Shown piece by piece: positions 12,093 through 20,984 of a DNA stretch of 25,126 nt. The DNA is taken from assembly GCA_019649035.1 (NCBI GenBank), contig BMAT01002452.1, positions 122,065-147,190 on the forward strand, read 5' to 3'. Within the stretch, counting starts at the first letter, position 1, and the number at the start of each line of letters is the position of its first letter. This stretch comes from Elysia marginata. Lineage: Eukaryota; Mollusca; Gastropoda; Plakobranchidae. The position numbers and the translations under genes were made by a program. The notes below the pieces were generated by a model. That model had not been told where the DNA came from. It saw only the letters and a list, made by a program, of their open reading frames with translations, and searched no databases.

Positions 12093-12535
12093 ATAACGTT
12101 ATGACAGATAATGTACCGTGACAACGAGAGATAAACTCCTTTACTTTCCACAACGCTCCACAATCATAATTAATTTCCTTCCTTAACTCCCTGTGTTTCC
12201 TCCGATCTCACGCTAGCAAATCAGCTTACCTTCTCGCCGCGGAGCTTAGAGCCGGTGCGGTGAGTACAGTAGTTACTACTTTCTTCTTACCCCGGTTCTA
12301 ATTTGACGGCCATGAGCATTAGCGCGCAAAGGCATTCGGTTTGTCCTATTTTTCGATTTCGTGAATACCGAGTACAGTATTCATCATTTAAAAACATATG
12401 GAGATTCGATTACCCGCCATAAGCAAGTTAAAAAAAATGGTGCATGAAAATTGATTCAGTAAACAGGCAGTGCTCATTTCGTGAGTCTAATATGCGTTGC
12501 GTTTTATCAATTCCGTCATCAAAATCTTACACATG
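12093..12535. other. Mixed-composition DNA with a GC-rich island, no gene confirmed
   Basis: A locally CpG-rich patch at about 12230-12270 stands out from the AT-rich surroundings. It carries splice-donor-like words on both strands: GCG|GTGAGT on plus and AAG|GTAAGC on minus. No open frame or acceptor pairs convincingly with either, so it is recorded only as context. Confidence 0.4.
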
Positions 12536-12692
12536 CAATCATAATCTTAAAAAAACATCACCACTATCAACATCATCCTCACTATCATCATCCTCGTCAT
12601 CAGCATCATCATCAAAATCATCATCATCATCACCATCAATAAAAACAACATCAATATTAGCATCAAGATCATCATCATTCATTCTGAATTTT
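12536..12692. repeat. ATC/TCA trinucleotide-rich block
   Basis: Imperfect (ATC)n repeat with CACCATC, CCTCACT and AAAATC interruptions; the purest part is near 12602-12638. The 94-codon plus-strand frame across it gives a Ser-rich peptide that follows the repeat and is unlikely to be a gene. Confidence 0.8.
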
Positions 12693-13239
12693 CATCGTCC
12701 GTATTGTAAAGATCATTGTCATTTATGATGACACAATTAACCAAGATGTGAAAACTAGCGATAATAAAATCACCTAGCTACCACAAAATAGCCTAAAACT
12801 GTCACTTCCAATTTCTCTTAAATTGAAAACAAGTGTATTTTTAACGGATTTCAGCGCTCTGCCGGGCAGTATTCGATCTGCGCTGTTTTGTCTCCAATAT
12901 AATCAAAATTAAACAAACGAGAATACTCTATCCGCCCGGGCACTGTTGAATACCAACTTTCTCCGAAATAATTCCAATAATGAAAAAAACATTACTAGTA
13001 ATTAAGAAACTAAGAGATAAGTACTGAAGATTTACCCTTAACTACACAAAGCTTTTACCGCTATAATTTCCCAATGTTTTCCAGAGATAAGCGAAGAGGA
13101 AAAACGCGTCTTTCAGTATATTGACGAGAAAAGGTGAGCAAGACAGACTAGCTAATGGTGTTGCTGGTGGTGGTAGCGTAAAAGTGGGTGTAGTTTTCTT
13201 TGAGTTCATTTAAGAGGTGTACTAGTGGATAGCTTGAGG
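12693..13239. other. AT-rich DNA, no gene seen
   Basis: No supported gene. A pair of similar GGGC-containing words (GCCGGGCAGTATTCGAT near 12862 and CCCGGGCACTGTTGAAT near 12936) sits about 75 bp apart and may be a decayed repeat pair. Confidence 0.4.
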
Positions 13240-13500
13240 GAAAGGAAGTGCAGAAAAAAAGTAAATGAACAGATAAGATCACGTAGCAAGAAGACAAGAA
13301 AAAGAGTAGAGGAACACATATGTAGGAGGAGGAGGAAAAAAAATTTAGATATAATGGAAAACAAAAGAGAGAGAAGAAAATGAGGTTAGATTGTTAGATG
13401 AACTAATAGATAGACAGCTAGAGAGTAGGAAAAACTGGCAAATATACTGAGAGAGAGACAGACAGACAGAGATAGAGACAGACACACACACACAGTGAGA
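13240..13500. repeat. Polypurine tract ending in GACA and CA repeats
   Basis: A degenerate GAAA/GAGG polypurine region that resolves into GAGAGACAGACAGACAGA and then a short (CA)n near 13482-13493. Confidence 0.7.
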
Positions 13501-13624
13501 ATAAAAAGGTTAGCTATATAGAGGTGTTTTAAAAACAAGTCACGTAGACCAGTTGAGTTGGAAACAAGACTTTTAGAGCAAGGCCAGTCGCTGGTTACGT
13601 TGTTTCCCTTGCCCTAATATTGGT

Positions 13625-13745
13625 TGTAAGAGCAGTCTCGTGGTCTACTGATCCGCCATTGACTTTTTAGCCAGCAGAACTTGGAGTTCGAACCTTTCCT
13701 TGACAGGTCGCCTTTTAGCCCTTGGAAAAGTTTTTTTTATACATA
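13625..13745 (+). mobile_element. Degenerate tRNA-like SINE fragment (tentative)
   Basis: A box A-like word (TGGTCTACTGATC, from 13641) is followed about 40 bases later by a box B-like word (GAGTTCGAACC, 13684-13694), the spacing of a Pol III internal promoter. A T run follows at 13731-13738. The cloverleaf does not fold cleanly, so a functional tRNA gene is unlikely and a decayed tRNA-derived SINE head is the better reading. It differs in sequence from the two clear SINEs in the window. Confidence 0.35.
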
Positions 13746-13918
13746 TATGCACGCACACAACATCACCCCTCACTCACTCTAGTATTTAAAGAAAACTCGA
13801 CTAAGCAGGTAGAAAAACACAGCATAGTGGACTGAACCAGCCGTTTTTATTGCTGCTCCCCTCTGAGTTCACAACGCTTACTTGTGAGTTATCTTCTGTT
13901 GCGAAATCCCTTGTGTAA

Positions 13919-13927
13919 TACTTTAAG
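13919..13927. repeat. SINE target-site duplication, left copy
   Basis: TACTTTAAG adjoins the 3' tail of the minus-strand SINE and matches the right copy at all nine positions. Confidence 0.85.
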
Positions 13928-14238
13928 TTAGGTTAGGTTGTTTGAATTTTAACGTCTCTTTTCAACTGTAAGGTTTTGTCAGAGACGGCGCTTGAGACAG
14001 TTGAAAAAGTGCTGCCACACTGTCATGTAAGGAGCGCTTGCATACACATTATTGTAGTCACATTATCCTGACACCGGGCCGACCAGACTTAGTACTAAAT
14101 CCATAATGCCAGACACTAGGCGGATCAGCTGCTAATACCAATTTTAAAGTCCTTGGTTTGACTCGGCCGGGGATCGAACCCACATCTCCCGATCTCTGAG
14201 CGAGTGTCTTACCGCTAGGCCACAGGGCCGGTGGGTAG
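13928..14238 (-). mobile_element. tRNA-derived SINE, full length, minus strand
   Basis: Read on the minus strand, the element opens with a tRNA-like head carrying a box A word (TGGCCTAGCGGTA, 14210-14222) and a box B word (GGTTCGATCC, 14171-14180). A unique body includes GATCCGCCTAGTGTCTGGCA, and the 3' tail reads GACGTTAAAATTCAAACAAC followed by two CTAAC units. The second copy at 23232-23540 shares head, body and tail. A perfect 9-bp duplication, TACTTTAAG, flanks it at 13919-13927 and 14239-14247, the footprint of target-primed insertion by a partner LINE. It encodes no protein and would depend on that LINE for mobility. Confidence 0.9.
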
Positions 14239-14247
14239 TACTTTAAG
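14239..14247. repeat. SINE target-site duplication, right copy
   Basis: TACTTTAAG adjoins the tRNA-like head of the minus-strand SINE. It fixes the element's 5' end just upstream of the CCGGCC word. Confidence 0.85.
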
Positions 14248-15815
14248 CACTTCAGTAGAATAAGCGCTACATAAAAACTACTGATTTCTAATTTTTAAAA
14301 CTAAAAAGAACAGACTTGAGATCGAGAGCAAATACCCAAGAGTTTAAGCTTGCAAAAGTAGCATCGCCTTAGAGAGTCAAGGTTTTTAAAAAAAGCATGC
14401 TTAGATCGATTGCAAAGAAAGATCGATACGCAAAACTGATCTATTTCGAACTCCAGAGAACAAAGGACAGGTAAGCTGCGTTACGGTATCTAACACAGTT
14501 CGTGTGAGCGGGGATTCCTCCCCTTTTTATTCTTTGTATTTAAAAAGACAATTTTGTTTTGGCAAAAGACGAACATAATTTCTTCTGCTAGGGGCGTACT
14601 CATATATAATAGAACAGCTTTACAGGTTGTTGAAGATATGGCATACTGTCGATATTCTCTGCATAGGTACTGAACTTGAAAGACCAAGTTTTAGACCAGT
14701 AATAAAGGTAATAAAGGCAAAAAGTGGGGGAAGGAGTTGGAAGGGGGCGTTATCGTTCATCATGTTGTGATGAAACCAAGTCCTCGATAATCGTATGTAG
14801 TGAAAGGTTTTGTCCAAATACCAGAGCAACACAGTATGAGTAACGTCGTCAGAAGCTATAATAGTCGCATCATCTTTGCAAAGAGCGCTTTGAGCTGTCA
14901 CATTAAAGGAGTTCGTGGTGGTGGCGGGAGGGAGGGGGTTCAAGAAAATACCGACATGTCAACTAAAGCTGTGGTAAATTTCTATCGAATCACAGGCTGG
15001 CTTATACCTCATACAAACAAGAACAAATGTGTATAGCAAACCATAGTTAAAGGACATACCCACACGTTCAAAGCTCATAGTAAGGGTGTCATACAGAGAC
15101 AATGGATAAATTTGTTATTTTAAGCTGTGGGGTATTTTCTATAGAAGCGGCGTCCCTGGCTCTACTCAAATAAAGAACTCCCATTGAAGCCACTGATGCT
15201 GGAGATTTTTATTAGAACATTATCACCATGTACACTCGTCTAAAAGCTATTTACAGAGGTAAAAAACTAGGGGAATTCTTATGTTAAAGCACTCAATGAA
15301 GTAAGTGAAATCTTCAACGCCAGTTTTAACTGCTGGATAGTTTCACAGTACTCGTAGTGACCAAACATTCAGCAGGCTAACTCGTAAATTGTTCTTTGTA
15401 GCTGTGGGATATCTTCTAAGAAGCACAGAGCTTACTTGTCCCCAAATTAGAAAAAAATCATTGTTATTTTTTATTCTGAAGGAATGGCGAGCAAAAAAAA
15501 TAGTACTCTTATATATGTAAATAGCTCAACATATGATAATACAACCTTTAGCTAAGAAATTATTGATTATATGTAGGATCTGGAGGTGTAAAGTGATGAT
15601 TACCACCAAAATTATTCGGGTAAATATAATGAGCCTCCACTCACTCACTCACTCGTCAAACCAAACAACATATTAATCGATCCATCCATAACCAATCTAC
15701 CCATCAACCAATCAATCAAGCAGCCAATTGACTGATCTATTAAGGCAAACAAATATAGAACAGAAAAGGGCCATCAAAACCAAAAAATGACTGATACTTT
15801 TTAAAATAAATTTAC
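14248..15815. other. Unique DNA between SINE and candidate exon
   Basis: About 1.6 kb with no confirmed gene. Overlapping opposite-strand frames at 14620-14943 and 14800-15036 show no motifs. A G-rich patch lies at 14917-14938. Two similar ~40-bp segments lie at 15107-15148 and 15385-15424, both containing AGCTGTGGG. Short tetranucleotide words (CACT)n and CCATC/CAATC occur at 15636-15720. If the exon at 15816-16037 is real, the part next to it is probably intron. Confidence 0.4.
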
Positions 15816-16037
15816 CTATCCAAGAAACCTGTGACAGGTCTTGGCTGTTCAACGCCCACATAATCAAGGGCAATACAGAAAGCCCGACTACCGTCTTCTA
15901 GTTTTATGCGTGCATTACTTCTATAACAGTTACAGGAGGTTCCCTTATTGTCAGTTTGGACAATCTGCGTCCCGACACCATTATCATAACAAGTGCAACC
16001 TTTCATAATTCGCCTCCCTCCACACATATGTTTGGAG
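15816..16037 (-). CDS. Candidate internal exon, cysteine-rich protein of unknown function
   Basis: This is the only frame in the window that looks like protein coding by several signs at once. Read on the minus strand, a 222-bp segment lies between an acceptor-like CTCAG (AG at 16039-16038) and a strong donor-like GATAG|GTAAAT (GT at 15815-15814). A perfect TACTAAC branch-point word sits about 54 bases upstream of the acceptor, with no other AG in between. Both boundaries are phase 2, so the exon is symmetric. The encoded ~73 residues are mixed in composition with six cysteines, arranged as MCGG, GCTC, SCNC and AFCI, and end in PVTGFLDR. The frame continues upstream to an ATG at 16153, but that extension (113 codons in all) has no obvious signal peptide, which favours an internal exon. 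The cysteine spacing suggests a secreted or extracellular domain, which is inference. I recognise no family. A chance open frame remains possible. Confidence 0.4.
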
Positions 16038-16299
16038 CTGAGATTGGATCCAATCAGTACGCCATGCGATATTTTGTCACAATAACGAAAAGTTAGTATG
16101 CAAGTATAGTTATAAAAGAACGACTCATTTTTCCCTATTTGGAGATGTAACATAATGTAAGCTCAGGCCCTTCCGTGGTTTAGGTCGGAAAGTGAGTCAA
16201 CACATACGGTCTAGCGTGCTACCTGACCAGTCATTTTGCTGGCAAAAGTAGATAAAAAAAAAATAACATCGGTACTCGGGGATTGATCAGGTGCAAGTA

Positions 16300-16470
16300 A
16301 AAATTGATGGAAGTGAGACACGAAAGGGAGGTTAGCAAGAGGAAGAGGCGCGAAGGGGTTAAGAGAGTGAGAAAAAAGAAAGATAAACAGGTGGAGCGGC
16401 AGAAGGGAAAGAAAAGCAAGAGGAAGATAACAATACCGAAATCATAGGAAGAGCAGAAAGAGAAGAAAAG
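16300..16470. repeat. Degenerate polypurine tract
   Basis: GAAAG, GAGG and AGAAGA words dominate the plus strand. The minus-strand frame across it (16231-16419) is Leu/Phe/Ser-rich and not gene-like. Confidence 0.6.
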
Positions 16471-16485
16471 TGATATACATTTATA

Positions 16486-16506
16486 CCCCCCCCCCCCCCG
16501 CCCCCC
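16486..16506. repeat. Poly-C run (C14-G-C6)
   Basis: Fourteen C, one G, then six C, followed by an A run. The minus strand is therefore a long G tract able in principle to form a G-quadruplex. Homopolymer length may be inaccurate. Confidence 0.9.
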
Positions 16507-16734
16507 AAAAAAACAAACAAAAACACGAAAACATTACAGGCAGGTCTAGGTGATATTTAGAAACAATAAAAAATAACAAACAGATTAGAATAAAAAAACG
16601 AAAAGAATTGTTTAAGTAAGTCTACGGGAAACTATACGCTGAGTTCCAAGTTTTCTTTACAGCCTTTGTAGAAACATGACGCGCAATACATTAAAAGCAA
16701 ACTAACCAAATAAACATCCTACACCAATTTTTGT

Positions 16735-17018
16735 TTCTCTCTCTCACTCTCTCAATCTGTTTGTCTGCAATTATTATTACTAAATATCACAATGACCAGC
16801 CTATGTCGCTTCAAAAGTTCCTTGCTTTACCACTATTCTTTTCTTTCCCTATGTCTCTTATCACAAATTTCCTTTTTTTTGTTTCAAATTTGTAAACCTC
16901 CCAGTTTATTCCTTTGTTGTCTAGAATCATTTCCCTCTCTTTTTCTTTATTTATCTCTTTCTCTATGTCTGTCTGCCTGTCTGTCTCTGCCTATCTCTGT
17001 GTGTCTGTCTCTTTGTCT

Positions 17019-17078
<60 letters not shown>

Positions 17079-17100
17079 TTCTCAATCTATCTTATTCCCC
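16735..17100. repeat. CT-rich tract with (TC)20 core
   Basis: Pyrimidine-rich DNA with an uninterrupted TC core at about 17022-17062, flanked by CTGTCTGCC and CTTTCTC variants. The 114-codon frame at 16792-17136 is Leu/Ser-dominated and follows the repeat. Confidence 0.9.
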
Positions 17101-17559
17101 ACCTCTGTTATAACTTTCGCCTTTTTCAATAATTAATGTTTAACATGGATCTTATTAGTTGAAAAAAATATTGTTATAAATTATGGCTTATCTTTCCGTA
17201 AAGCTGTTTTCTTCTCACCCATTAATGAATTAAGTTTCGCTTTAGAAGTCGCTAATCTCACAACAAAATGGATTTTCCTCACTCGCTGCATACAATGGAA
17301 TGGGAATTACCCATTTATTTTATACATGTGTTGCGGTGCGCACCGTCCTAAACAAACTGGTGTGTGAGGCTAGACGGGGGATTAACTGTAATAAATGTCC
17401 TTTGTAAACACAGATTTTACTTAAGCTCGTAGCTGTTGGAGGTAGATCGCGAGTAGCGTAGGCCAAACTTTCTACAGCTTTTAAGGTTAATCTTAAGCCT
17501 TAAAAATACCTATTGATTGATACAGATGGTGGTAGAAAAATAACTGAAGGTTATTTCTA
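17101..17559. other. AT-rich unique DNA, no gene seen
   Basis: No gene recognised. A perfect 12-bp palindrome, CGGTGCGCACCG, lies at about 17335-17346 and is the only notable structure. Confidence 0.5.
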
Positions 17560-17720
17560 AAGGATTGAAGAAAGAGGGCAAAAGAGAAGCATCGAGAGGG
17601 TGAAGAGAGAGAAGAGATGGAGAGATAAATTGATATAAGGTAGATGAACAAACACACACAGTGAAGAAAATAGGGAGGGATTCAAGGGGGAAAATATGTG
17701 ATGAGGGAAGGGGCGGTGGG
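17560..17720. repeat. Degenerate GA-rich polypurine tract
   Basis: GAGA, GAAGA and GGGAGG words on the plus strand with a short (CA)n near 17653. The minus-strand frame is an artefact of the repeat. Confidence 0.65.
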
Positions 17721-17929
17721 AAATATACGAGTAGCCATCAATATAATTTTCAGCGTCATTTGAAGAAAGCTGGGGTGTAACACCTGACATGCTATCCTTA
17801 TATTACATCAATTTGTAACCAAGCTTATAATTCTAATATACCGGCCACGGCGTCAAAACAAAAAAAAGTTTCAAAATATTTCTTGCGAGTCGTAGCGTTC
17901 TCCAATCACGTCTCGCTTTTTTTCGGGTT

Positions 17930-18467
17930 ACGGACTCAAACTGGGTGGGTCTATTAGAATCTTCCTAATTTATTAACTGTTCATCTATAACTAAGTCTAG
18001 ACTCGAACTGAATGGGCCGATTAGAATCCTGTTGTCACATTAACCGTACCCCTACCATTAAGTTTAAATTCGAACTGAATGGGCCTATTAGAATCCTTTA
18101 GTTACATTAAACGTTCCCCTATCATTAAGTTTAAATTCGAACTGATAGGGCCTATTAGAATCCTCTTGTCACATTAACCGTTCCCCTATCATTAAGTTTA
18201 AATTCGAACTGAATGGGCCGATCAGAATCATCTTGTGATATTAACCGTTCCCCTATCATTAAGTTTAAATTCGAACTGAATGGGCCGATCAGAATCATCT
18301 TTTGATATTAACCGTTCCCCTATAATTAAGTTTAAATTCGAACTGAATGGGCCGATTAGAATCCTCTTGTGACATTAACCGTTCCCCTATCATCAGTTTA
18401 AATTCGAACTGAATGGGCCTATTGGGATCCTCCTGTCCCATTAACCGTTCACCTATAATTAAGTTTG
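17930..18467. repeat. 67-bp tandem satellite, about 8 copies
   Basis: The conserved word (T)CGAACTG or its variant recurs at 17937, 18004, 18071, 18138, 18205, 18272, 18339 and 18405. The spacing is exactly 67 bp for six steps and 66 bp for the last. Each unit contains CGAACTGAATGGGCC, then TTAGAATC, ATTAACCGTTCCCCTAT and an AAGTTTAAATT linker. Inner copies are very similar and the first and last are the most diverged, the usual pattern for an array homogenised by unequal exchange. Because 67 is not a multiple of three, the minus-strand frame at 18295-18564 changes frame from unit to unit and is not coding. Confidence 0.93.
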
Positions 18468-19085
18468 ATCGCAGCAACGTCATCATTGCAGGTAACCCAT
18501 TATGGCATCCTACTCTTTTCTGTTCACCGACTCTTATATTCATACACGTAACGGAAAAAAACAAAACAGAGTTATATTTACTACTGCTATTGGCTAGTTT
18601 GTAATCTATAGAAGTATAAAACTAACAAATTAAATTAAACTATGAATGCCAAAAACAATCTAAGTTTTAAATGTGTACAGTTTGTTAGTTCGAAAGTAAT
18701 TACGTTCATTATACGGCTAATCATAATTTGTTTTGTTGTGAATGATTAATTTCCAGCAAAATTTTTTTTTGAAAAAGGCCCAAGCGGTGTGTTCTCTATG
18801 GCATGACAACTCGCTAATTAGCGCGGCGATAAGATAAAAACTATTGCTAAAAGATGAACTATTGGCCGTCATGTGTCATGCCAGGCAGTTCGGAAATCAA
18901 AAGCGGAAGAAAATTAGATGTCTGAATAGAGGCTAAGGGTTCAACAACTTTAAATCGCTCAATGCACTTCATGGATATCTGGCTTGCTTTAGCAAATTAG
19001 CAGTGTGAAGCGCAAGGTGCATGGAAAATTTATTGAAAATTAAATGAACGTTCAAGTTTTTTTTTAGAATGGAGCCCAGTTACCT
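18468..19085. other. AT-rich unique DNA, no gene seen
   Basis: Nothing gene-like is visible. The 63-codon frame at 18413-18604 begins inside the satellite and has no motif. Confidence 0.5.
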
Positions 19086-19089
19086 TTCT

Positions 19090-19220
19090 AAACAGCAAAA
19101 GAGATAGAGAGGAGAGAGGAAGAGTGAGATAGCCGGGAGGGAGGGACAGAGTAAATAGAAAGAAGAACATATTAAACGTGAAGAGGAGAGGGGGGCGAAG
19201 AGACGAGAAGAGAAAAGAAA
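19090..19220. repeat. Degenerate GA-rich tract
   Basis: GAGAG, GGGAGGGAGGG and GAAGA words dominate the plus strand. Confidence 0.65.
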
Positions 19221-19639
19221 AAAATTGTGCTATGCAACGTTTATGACTAACCCGTGAGGATCTATCAACACAAATCTGAGGTCCTCATTAGCAACAGAAA
19301 AGTATGAACTGAATCGGCACCGATCATTGACCTGAATTTTGCGGGAGGAGAACCAACCCTCTCCGGAAAAGAATAACCTTGCTCTTCACGACCTTAGGAC
19401 AAACCCGCAGTAGTCGTAGTTTTTAATCTGTTGTCATGAGATGGCAGCTTAAGGGCAAGTGGTTATGTATCTGCTGTACTGTAGATTCTCTTAGATCTCT
19501 TGTGTTCACTGAGCGCATAGTGCGACATTAAATATTGATAACAGGTTGCCCGTGTTAGAAACTTGGTTGTGTGAGTTTGGGAGAAATATGTTTGCGGTGA
19601 GGCACTTGGCATGTAAGAAGAGCACGATAGGTGCTGTTA
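19221..19639. other. Unique DNA, no gene seen
   Basis: Mixed-composition spacer. Short frames are present but none carries a recognisable domain. Confidence 0.45.
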
Positions 19640-19985
19640 GGAAAAAAAGAAAGAAAGAAAGTGAGGAATGGATGAATATATAGGCAGGTATATCGACGTA
19701 CACAGGGGAAACAGAGAGATGAGTACGATGGGGGGGGGGTGTAGAATAAACAGGTAGAGAAATAGAAAAATGGCTATAGACAGGTAAGAAACAGAAAGAC
19801 AGGCAAACAGAGAGATAATGAACAGAAATGGATGAAGCAAAAGGGTAGTATGCAAATGTGGAGAAAGTGACAGAGAATGGGAGGAAATAGAGAGAGAGAG
19901 AGAGAGAGAAAGAGAACGAGAGCGAGAGAGAGAAAGGGAGAGAGAGATTGAGTGACAGAGAGATGGAATGAAGTAGAGATAGAAT
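19640..19985. repeat. GA-rich tract with (GA)n core and G10 run
   Basis: A long degenerate polypurine region with a G10 run at 19730-19739 and a near-pure GA core at about 19887-19910. The 118-codon minus-strand frame across it is made of Ser/Leu/His/Ile repeats and is an artefact. Confidence 0.8.
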
Positions 19986-20479
19986 TGGTTCACTTTCTAA
20001 TTAAAGACTGCTTTGGACCGGATCAACGTTCTTATTCGATTATCGCAAGGTCACCGCCCAAAGAAAGTTACGCAGTAAGATCAAACGCATTAAACTCTTG
20101 GGGAGGGGGGAGGGGGGGGTTGTCGAGAGGGACGTGGGATTGATTCACTAGAACATCTTTTGCATTAGACGCAATTTAACAGATGAGATTCATACAAAGA
20201 AACATCAGCGATTAAACACGAGTGGGGCAGAAAATTGAATATGGCAGAGATGATGGAAAATTAAATTACAAATTACGCTATAAGAACACAAGCATAACAG
20301 CAACGACAGGGACAAAATAAACGTTCTTTTATGCATCGGAATGAGAGGTATCGACGTTGATTTTCACATATTATTTTATGGCAAAGTTTTAAAAAAATTA
20401 TTGCATCTGTTCATGGTTATTATTTTTTTGCTTTACTTTATGATTCATTCGATTTCCTTTCACAAAATATTTGGTGTCT
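19986..20479. other. Spacer with a G-rich quadruplex-like run
   Basis: G4-A-G6-A-G8 occupies 20100-20119 and fits a potential G-quadruplex if the long runs are split. The rest is AT-rich with no gene seen. Confidence 0.5.
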
Positions 20480-20720
20480 GACAATTGAGAGGAAGAGGGT
20501 GGCTGGAAGGGACGAGAAAGAGAGAGAAAGAGGACGTGGGATAAAAATGAAAGAAAGGGGTGGGGGTAGAGAGAATGAGAGAGAGAGAAAGAGAGAGAGG
20601 GGGGAGTAGAGAGATGGAAAACAAGAAAGAAAACATGAGGAGGGGTTAGAAAGAAGTAGAGAGGTGCACAGAGAGAGCTCGATAGAAGAAAAAAAATATA
20701 ACAGGAACGAGAAGAAGTAG
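20480..20720. repeat. Degenerate GA-rich polypurine tract
   Basis: GAGAGA, GAAAG and GGGGG words on the plus strand. Together with the adjacent dispersed element it creates a 142-codon minus-strand frame (20398-20826) that is low-complexity over most of its length. Confidence 0.7.
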
Positions 20721-20734
20721 AAGACGAGACAGAA

Positions 20735-20885
20735 CAGAATTTAAGCAGCAACACGTGAGTATGACGCGAACGTCTGTGGCGTCTATTTTTAGAAACTGGT
20801 TTCATTATTTTTATAGTTTCCTCCATCTGCTTTCCCGATTTTCACGTACGCGTAGTGCGACACGGTGCGTGTGCTAAAGGTCTCT
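20735..20885. mobile_element. ~150-bp dispersed structured element, copy 1
   Basis: Strongly similar to the two tandem copies at 24733-25039. It runs from ACAGAATTTAAGCAGC to GCTAAAGGTCTCT. The ends are an imperfect inverted repeat: the 5' TTTAAGCAGCAAC faces the reverse complement of the 3' end, TTTAGCACACGCAC. Inside are a perfect GAAAC-TG-GTTTC hairpin and a CACGTAC / GTGCGTG stem that pairs with one wobble. Small size, inverted ends and dispersal suggest a MITE-like non-autonomous element; no clear target-site duplication was found, so the class is uncertain. Confidence 0.7.
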
Positions 20886-20889
20886 ACTA

Positions 20890-20933
20890 ATAAAGAGAGT
20901 GCGAGAGGAGAAGAAATTGAGACGGGAAGTCAG

Positions 20934-20984
<51 letters not shown>
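20890..20984. repeat. GA microsatellite with pure (GA)n core
   Basis: A pure GA core at 20947-20983 with degenerate flanks. It starts almost directly after the dispersed element. Confidence 0.9.

Noticed and set aside
11518-12121. Hydrophobic Leu/Phe/Ser-rich frames that could suggest membrane proteins
   Set aside because: They come from the CT-rich tract; the apparent hydrophobicity follows from TTT/CTC/TCT codons, and one frame runs through the N gap.
13927-13938. TTAGG-TTAGG words resembling an arthropod-type telomere repeat
   Set aside because: Only two units, and they are the complement of the SINE 3' tail.
14160-14232. A tRNA gene on the minus strand
   Set aside because: The intact boxes belong to the head of a SINE with a body, tail and target-site duplication; a second copy has the same layout.
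14917-14938. G-quadruplex motif
   Set aside because: Only three runs of three or more G are clearly separated, so the motif is incomplete.
17930-18467. CRISPR array (regular repeats)
   Set aside because: The whole 67-bp unit is repeated without unique spacers, and the setting is eukaryotic. It is a satellite.
18295-18564. 89-codon minus-strand frame with an internal repeated NRPIQFEFKL segment
   Set aside because: It lies in the 67-bp satellite. The period is not a multiple of three, so the frame cannot be maintained along the array.
20398-20826. 142-codon minus-strand frame, the longest in the window
   Set aside because: Its N-terminus comes from the dispersed ~150-bp element and the rest from a GA-rich tract. 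The shared N-terminal segment recurs at 24.8 kb only because the element is repeated.
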